DNA of 42,234 nt from positions 1 through 42,234 of the forward strand of contig CADABX010000022.1 in NCBI GenBank assembly GCA_902786285.1. The letters are read 5' to 3'. Made by a program: the position numbers and the translations under genes. Shown in pieces: positions 38,078 through 42,234 of the stretch. The notes beneath the pieces are model-generated. The model saw only the letters and a program-made list of their open reading frames with translations. It had not been told where the DNA came from and ran no database searches. How positions within the stretch are numbered: the first letter of the stretch is position 1; each line of letters begins with the position of its first letter. Source of the stretch: Oscillospiraceae bacterium (GTDB taxonomy: Bacteria > Bacillota > Clostridia > Oscillospirales > Acutalibacteraceae).

Positions 38078-39103
38078 ATGGAACCGAACCCCGTGATCGG
38101 GCCGGATGCAGCGGCAAAGCTGAATCCGCTCGTGCTGACCACCGGACACTTTTCGCCCGGCGAGGCCGCGTCGTTTTGCGCCGGCCAACCGGATGAGATC
38201 CGCCGCCGGATCGGCGAGGCGGAGCTGCTGTATTACCGTGGCGAAATCCGCGAGGCGTCGGAGCGGTTTCAGGCGCTGTCGGACTCGGAGGATTTTTCCG
38301 GGTCGATCGCGTCGCTGTTGTGCCGGTCGATCTGCGCGCTGGCAGACGGCAACGTCCACACCCTGTTGGACAACTACCGCAGCGTCAAGCTGTTGCGCGG
38401 CATTTTGCCGCAGGACGACCCGCTGCGCAGCATGACGGAATACTATCTGCTTTACGTCAACATTTTGATCCACAACGTCCCGGACATCCATTTTCCCCAG
38501 TTCGGCATCGACGCGTTTTCCGTGCCTGATGCGCTCAAGCCCATGGCCTTTTACGCCTATGCCCACTATCTGATGGAGATCGGCGATATCGGCCGCGCCA
38601 TCGGGATGGCGGAGGGTGCGCTGATCCTTTCGGGCCGCGACTATCCGATTGCCGAAATCGATCTGTGTCTGCTCATCTCCACCGGCTATATGCTGCGTGC
38701 GGCGTGGGACAAGGCGGAATACTATTTCCGCCACGCGTGGGAAAAGGCGAAGCCCGACGGGCTGCTGATGCCCTTTGCCGAACACCGGCGGATGCTGTTC
38801 GGCATGCTGGAAAAATGTCTGCGCTATGAGGAGCCGACGGCGTACAAGCGTATTCAGGAGCTGGCGGTCAGCTATCACAAGCACTGGGTCTTTGTCCACA
38901 ACGAGCTGACGGGCGACACAATCACGGATTCGCTCACGTCGATCGAATACAATGTGGCAAAGCTTGCCAAAAACGGCATGGCCAACCAGGAGATCGCCGA
39001 TTTCCTCGGCATCACCGTAAACAGTGTGCGCGCACATTTGCGCCACATCTTTAATAAATTAGGCATTGAAAGTCGCAAGGAACTCTCGTTCCATGTGATT
39101 TAA
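38078..39103 (+). CDS. LuxR-type helix-turn-helix transcriptional regulator
   Basis: 341 residues. The C-terminal 60 residues are a LuxR/NarL DNA-binding domain (LTSIEYNVAKLAKNGMANQEIADFLGITVNSVRAHLRHIFNKLGI). The remaining 275 residues are helical, with TPR-like pairs (ELLYYRGEIREASERFQAL, AYAHYLMEIGDIGRAIGMAEGAL, AEYYFRHAWEKA), as in MalT/LAL-type regulators but without the ATPase domain. AAGGAG lies 11 bases before the ATG at 38078; the longer frame from 37955 would start upstream of the promoter. It sits between a ligase and the oxidoreductase operon, starting 22 bases after its stop, and is the natural candidate regulator of both. Confidence 0.85.
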   Translation: MEPNPVIGPDAAAKLNPLVLTTGHFSPGEAASFCAGQPDEIRRRIGEAELLYYRGEIREASERFQALSDSEDFSGSIASLLCRSICALADGNVHTLLDNYRSVKLLRGILPQDDPLRSMTEYYLLYVNILIHNVPDIHFPQFGIDAFSVPDALKPMAFYAYAHYLMEIGDIGRAIGMAEGALILSGRDYPIAEIDLCLLISTGYMLRAAWDKAEYYFRHAWEKAKPDGLLMPFAEHRRMLFGMLEKCLRYEEPTAYKRIQELAVSYHKHWVFVHNELTGDTITDSLTSIEYNVAKLAKNGMANQEIADFLGITVNSVRAHLRHIFNKLGIESRKELSFHVI

Positions 39104-39125
39104 CAGAAAGGAGCTGTTGTTCTAG

Positions 39126-39338
39126 ATGGTTCAGATCAACGAGAATCTCTGCAAGAATTGCGGCTATTGCGTCAAGTTCTGTCCGAAAAAGATTTTGGAA
39201 ATCGGAACAGTGCGCAACCGCCGCGGACAATTCTATCCCGTGATGACTGACGAAGAGAAATGCATCACCTGCGCCATCTGCGCCACCATGTGTCCGGAGG
39301 GCGCGATCGAAGTGACGGAAGGAGGCAGCAAGGCATGA
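39126..39338 (+). CDS. 2-oxoacid:ferredoxin oxidoreductase delta (4Fe-4S) subunit
   Basis: 70 residues with two ferredoxin motifs, CKNCGYCVKFCP and CITCAICATMCP. It carries electrons from the TPP/FeS core to external ferredoxin. The gene order delta-alpha-beta-gamma is the usual one for Vor/Kor-type enzymes. The stop overlaps the alpha start (ATGA). AAAGGAG lies upstream of the ATG. No separate promoter is evident in the 22 bases after the LuxR gene, so transcription may continue from the regulator. Confidence 0.92.
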   Translation: MVQINENLCKNCGYCVKFCPKKILEIGTVRNRRGQFYPVMTDEEKCITCAICATMCPEGAIEVTEGGSKA

Positions 39339-40414
39339 GCGAAAAGAAATTCATGAAAGGCAACGAAGCCATTGCCGAAGCCGCCGTGCGCGCCGGCTGC
39401 CGTTTCTTTGCCGGCTATCCCATCACACCGCAAAATGAAATTCCGGAGTATCTCTCCTGGCGTCTGCCCGAGGTGGGCGGATCCTATGTCCAGGGCGAAA
39501 GCGAGATCGCCTCGATCAACATGGTCTACGGCGCATCCGCTATGGGTACCCGCGCGATGACGAGCTCGTCCGGTCCGGGCATCAGCCTCAAGGCGGAGGG
39601 CATCTCCTATCTTGCCGCCGCCATGCTGCCCGCGCTGATCGTCAACATCAGCCGCGGCGGTCCCGGCCTCGGCTCGATCCAGCCGGCCCAGTCCGACTAT
39701 CTGCAGGCCACCAAGGCGCTCGGCCACGGCGGTTTCCACGCGATGGTCTTTGCGCCGAACTCCGCGCAGGAAGCGGTGGATCTCGTCTATCAGGCATGGG
39801 ACTATGCCGAACGCGACCGCAACCCGGTGCTGGTTTTGATGGACGGATGCCTCGGCAACATCATGGAGGAAGTGGAGCTTCCGCCGATGAAGGAACTGTC
39901 TGACGAGGATCTGCCCGAATGGAGCCTGACGCGCCGCAACGGCCGCGACTATCAGGGCAACATTACGCCGATCTATACCGAGCCCATTCTCGAAGGCATC
40001 AACGCGATGGCCGGCGAAATGTATAAGGCTTGGGAGGAAGAGGACGTCAAGGTCGAAACCTTCCTGCTCGACGACGCCGAATATGTTGTTGTCGCCTACG
40101 GCATCGCGTCGCGTGTGGCAAAGGAAGCGATCATGGAGCTGCGCAAAGAAGGCTTCAAGGTCGGCATGATCCGTCCGATCACGCTGTTCCCGTTCCCCAA
40201 AAAAGTGATCCACGATCTCGATTACACCCGCGTCAAGGGCATCATCGATCTCGAAATGACCATCCCCGCCCAGATGCGCGACGACATTGCGCTGCAGGTG
40301 ATGGAACGTTGCCCGATCCACGAATACGGCCGCAGCGGCGGCTGTCTGCTGGACGACGAGGGCGTGTATGACGCGATTAAAGAAATCGTTACAGGAGGTG
40401 TCGACAATGGCTGA
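39335..40414 (+). CDS. vorB: 2-oxoacid:ferredoxin oxidoreductase alpha subunit (VorB-type)
   Basis: 359 residues beginning MSEKKFMKGNEAIAEAAVRAG, with the alpha-subunit hallmarks GYPITPQNEIPEYLSW, GESEIASINMVYGAS, MTSSSGPGISLKAEGISY and RGGPGLGSIQPAQSDY. This pattern is the one usually annotated VorB (3-methyl-2-oxobutanoate dehydrogenase), but substrate (branched 2-oxoacid or 2-oxoglutarate) cannot be fixed from sequence. With the beta subunit it binds TPP and CoA and yields acyl-CoA, CO2 and reduced ferredoxin. It overlaps the delta gene by 4 bp and the beta gene by 8 bp. Confidence 0.92.
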   Translation: MSEKKFMKGNEAIAEAAVRAGCRFFAGYPITPQNEIPEYLSWRLPEVGGSYVQGESEIASINMVYGASAMGTRAMTSSSGPGISLKAEGISYLAAAMLPALIVNISRGGPGLGSIQPAQSDYLQATKALGHGGFHAMVFAPNSAQEAVDLVYQAWDYAERDRNPVLVLMDGCLGNIMEEVELPPMKELSDEDLPEWSLTRRNGRDYQGNITPIYTEPILEGINAMAGEMYKAWEEEDVKVETFLLDDAEYVVVAYGIASRVAKEAIMELRKEGFKVGMIRPITLFPFPKKVIHDLDYTRVKGIIDLEMTIPAQMRDDIALQVMERCPIHEYGRSGGCLLDDEGVYDAIKEIVTGGVDNG

Positions 40415-41144
40415 ATATAAACGTTCTTCCATGATTGCGGAGTCTCCCAGCGGCTACTGCCCCGGCTGTCTGCACGCGCTGGCAACCCGTCTGGTGTCCG
40501 ACGTGCTCGATGAGCTCGGACAGGGCGACAATTCGCTCAACGTCATCTCCGTCGGCTGCTCCGCGCTGAATCTGCTCTATTGGTGCGGCGACAACCTTTC
40601 CGTGGCCCACGGCCGCGCGCCGGCTGCCGCAACCGGCATCAAGCGCACGAATCCCGAACGGCTGGTCTTCGCCTATCAGGGTGACGGCGATCTCGCCGCG
40701 ATCGGTCTTTCCGAAATCATGTCCGCCGCCAACCGGGGCGAAAACTTCACGGTCATCTTTGCCAACAACCAGACCTACGGCATGACCGGCGGCCAGATGG
40801 CCCCGACCACGCTGATCGGCCAAAAGACGACCACCACCGTTTACGGCCGCGACCCGCAGACCACGGGCTACCCGATGAAGATGTGCGAGCTGATTTCCAC
40901 GCTCGAGGCGCCGGTCTATGTTGCCCGCTTTGCGCTCAACAGCCCCAAAGGCGTGCGCGACGCGAAGGCAGGCATTAAAAAAGCGTTTCAGGCACAGCTG
41001 GACGGCAAAGGCTTCACGTTTGTCGAACTGCTGACCAACTGCCCGACCAACTGGCATATGACGCCGCTGCAGACGCTCGATTATATGAACACCAACACGA
41101 TCCCGTATTTCAAGCCGGGCGTGTATAAAGACAAGACGGAATAA
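40407..41144 (+). CDS. 2-oxoacid:ferredoxin oxidoreductase beta (TPP-binding) subunit
   Basis: 245 residues. The TPP/Mg2+ motif is GDGDLAAIGLSEIMSAANRGENFTVIFANNQTYGMTGGQM, with the 4Fe-4S-ligating cysteines in YCPGCLH and VGCSALN and a distal Cys in LTNCPTNW. It is the catalytic decarboxylating half. AGGAGG lies 7 bases before the ATG at 40407, which is inside the end of alpha. Confidence 0.93.
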   Translation: MAEYKRSSMIAESPSGYCPGCLHALATRLVSDVLDELGQGDNSLNVISVGCSALNLLYWCGDNLSVAHGRAPAAATGIKRTNPERLVFAYQGDGDLAAIGLSEIMSAANRGENFTVIFANNQTYGMTGGQMAPTTLIGQKTTTTVYGRDPQTTGYPMKMCELISTLEAPVYVARFALNSPKGVRDAKAGIKKAFQAQLDGKGFTFVELLTNCPTNWHMTPLQTLDYMNTNTIPYFKPGVYKDKTE

Positions 41145-41156
41145 GGAGGGTCGGCG

Positions 41157-41705
41157 ATGAAAACATCTTTTGTATTTTCCGGCTCCGGCGGCCAGGGCAT
41201 TATGAGCGCCGGCATCACCCTTGCCCAGACAGCGATCATGATGGGCAAGCACGCGACGTACCTTCCCGAATACGGTCCCGAACAGCGCGGCGGCAGCGCG
41301 AAATGCACCGTCGTGATCTCGGACGAGCCGATCATCTCTCCCCTGCCGCTGCGGTGCGACAATCTGATCGTGATGAACAACCTCGCGTACAACAAGTTTG
41401 AAGAGGATCTCAAGCCCGACGGCGTGCTGCTTTGCAACGCCAGCCTGGTCACGAACCCGCAGCAGCGCGACAACATCACCGTCATCAGCGCCAACGTGGA
41501 CGACCTTGCGCTCGAGCTCGGCAATCCGCGCGCGGCGAATATCATCCTTTTGGGCATTCTGATCGGCGCGACCGGCATCGTTTCGAAAGAGGCATTCCAA
41601 AAGTCGCTCGAGCTCAAATTCGGCAGCAAAGCACCCGAAATTCTGCAAATGAACCTTGCCGCGCTCGACAAGGGCTACAACATCGGCATCCAGCACAAAG
41701 CATAA
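41157..41705 (+). CDS. 2-oxoacid:ferredoxin oxidoreductase gamma subunit
   Basis: 182 residues with the gamma-domain signature SFVFSGSGGQGIMSAGITLAQTAIM and YLPEYGPEQRGGSAKCTVVIS. This subunit contributes part of the CoA-binding and inter-subunit surface. AAGGAGG precedes the ATG. It follows beta after 12 bases and is followed after 15 bases by a small unknown gene with its own AGGAGG. Confidence 0.93.
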   Translation: MKTSFVFSGSGGQGIMSAGITLAQTAIMMGKHATYLPEYGPEQRGGSAKCTVVISDEPIISPLPLRCDNLIVMNNLAYNKFEEDLKPDGVLLCNASLVTNPQQRDNITVISANVDDLALELGNPRAANIILLGILIGATGIVSKEAFQKSLELKFGSKAPEILQMNLAALDKGYNIGIQHKA

Positions 41706-41720
41706 CAGGAGGCAATTATT

Positions 41721-42047
41721 ATGGCTAAAATTGGCATCGGCACATGGGCCGGCAAAATCAACGTGCGCCTTGCGCGCGGCGAAGTGAAGTTCACCATCGC
41801 AGAGGACGAAAACGGCGAATACAAAATCGACGTGGCTCTGCCCGGCGCACTGAAAAGCGCAAAGATCAAATTCATGAACCTCGTGGAAGAGGCAGACGGC
41901 AAAACCATCTCCGGCGAAGGCACCATCTCCGTGCTGCCCGGCCGCAAGCTGACCGGCGCGTTCACATTTGAAGAGGACACCTTTGTGGGCGAGATCAAAG
42001 CCCCCGTGGTCGGCAAAATCCGCATCACGGAAGGACACCGCGTATAA
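41721..42047 (+). CDS. Small unknown protein appended to the oxidoreductase operon
   Basis: 108 residues, acidic, no cysteines, no signal peptide. The alternating pattern (GTWAGKINVRLARGEVKFTIAEDENGEYKIDVALPG, then KTISGEGTISVLPGRKLTGAFTFEEDTFVGEIKAPVVGKIRI) suggests an all-beta barrel or sandwich. AGGAGG lies 9 bases before the ATG, 15 bases after the gamma stop, so it is translated with the oxidoreductase. I do not recognise a family. Position suggests an accessory or ligand-binding role, but this is inference. Confidence 0.7.
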   Translation: MAKIGIGTWAGKINVRLARGEVKFTIAEDENGEYKIDVALPGALKSAKIKFMNLVEEADGKTISGEGTISVLPGRKLTGAFTFEEDTFVGEIKAPVVGKIRITEGHRV

Positions 42048-42131
42048 CAAAAAAGGCGCCGACGGGGTGCCCTGCGTAAGGATGTGCCGCCCGCAAAGCG
42101 TCTCTTTTCCGCGAATAACTGTGTTAAAAAA

Positions 42132-42163
42132 ATGGGCAAGGCGTCAGCCTTGCTCATTTTTTA
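42132..42163 (+). terminator. Terminator of the oxidoreductase operon
   Basis: ATGGGCAAGGC, GTCA, GCCTTGCTCAT (one wobble), then TTTTT. The remaining 70 bases of the window show nothing recognisable. Confidence 0.85.
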
Positions 42164-42234
42164 TGCCTTGTTCTCGCGAAAAATAGTCTGCTTTGCAGGT
42201 GCCTTGCAGTTTTTGAAGTGCAAATTTTTTGCAA

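Noticed and set aside
40389-42050. 553-residue minus-strand frame across the oxidoreductase genes
   Set aside because: Opposite three clear subunit genes with overlapping starts; composition typical of a shadow.

Overview
The window looks like a chromosome segment of a moderately GC-rich, strictly anaerobic Clostridia member (Bacillota), most likely an uncultured gut Oscillospirales-type lineage. This rests on consensus -35/-10 promoters with 17-bp spacers, strong AGGAGG ribosome sites, a trimeric electron-bifurcating [FeFe] hydrogenase, a ferredoxin-dependent 2-oxoacid oxidoreductase and large secreted proteins typical of gut clostridia. The genus is not resolvable from sequence reading. I saw no rRNA, tRNA, CRISPR array, insertion sequence or prophage.

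Layout. 1-2.7 kb: 3' part of a giant bacterial Ig-like repeat surface protein. 2.8-7.1 kb: recA-recX-rimO-HD hydrolase, tightly overlapping, behind a promoter with a LexA-like box, then mntP after a terminator. 7.3-10.1 kb: a secreted CHAP-type cell-wall hydrolase with lectin-like and Cys-rich modules, divergent from a tiny XRE regulator. 10.2-17.3 kb: MFS transporter, serC-serA, PHP phosphoesterase and hemolysin III pair, an XRE regulator, inorganic pyrophosphatase and a conserved unknown gene. 17.4-22.4 kb (minus strand): hydC - HATPase - 2Fe-2S protein - hydB - hydA. 22.7-28.7 kb: GH43-like enzyme, a 620-bp repeat-rich non-coding stretch, nrdR with its own NrdR-like box, a Cys-cluster protein, a 64-residue unknown, a secreted metallophosphoesterase and a DUF1846 protein. 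28.8-32 kb: a hairpin array, a broken brnT with an intact brnA antitoxin, and a second XRE/secreted-CHAP divergent pair whose C-terminal third is nearly identical to the first. 32.1-34.3 kb: XRE-DUF2157 membrane regulator plus membrane-anchored partner. 34.4-42 kb: two convergent paralogous acyl-CoA ligases, a LuxR-type regulator and a VorB-type 2-oxoacid:ferredoxin oxidoreductase operon (delta-alpha-beta-gamma) with an added small unknown gene.

Metabolic logic. The oxidoreductase makes acyl-CoA and reduced ferredoxin from 2-oxoacids, the ligases interconvert acids and acyl-CoA, and the bifurcating hydrogenase can dispose of reduced ferredoxin plus NADH as H2. This linkage is inferred from families, not shown.

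The most unusual content is the pair of XRE-governed secreted proteins. They share a signal peptide, CHAP domain, lectin-like region, Cys-repeat module and a C-terminal tail (CxxCG-x2-H, aromatic amphipathic helix, KR). They differ in their N-terminal two-thirds and in the operators in front of them. Secondary points are a toxin-less BrnA with a perfect palindromic operator, a family of heptamer arrays fused to terminator-like hairpins, and several structured intergenic elements.
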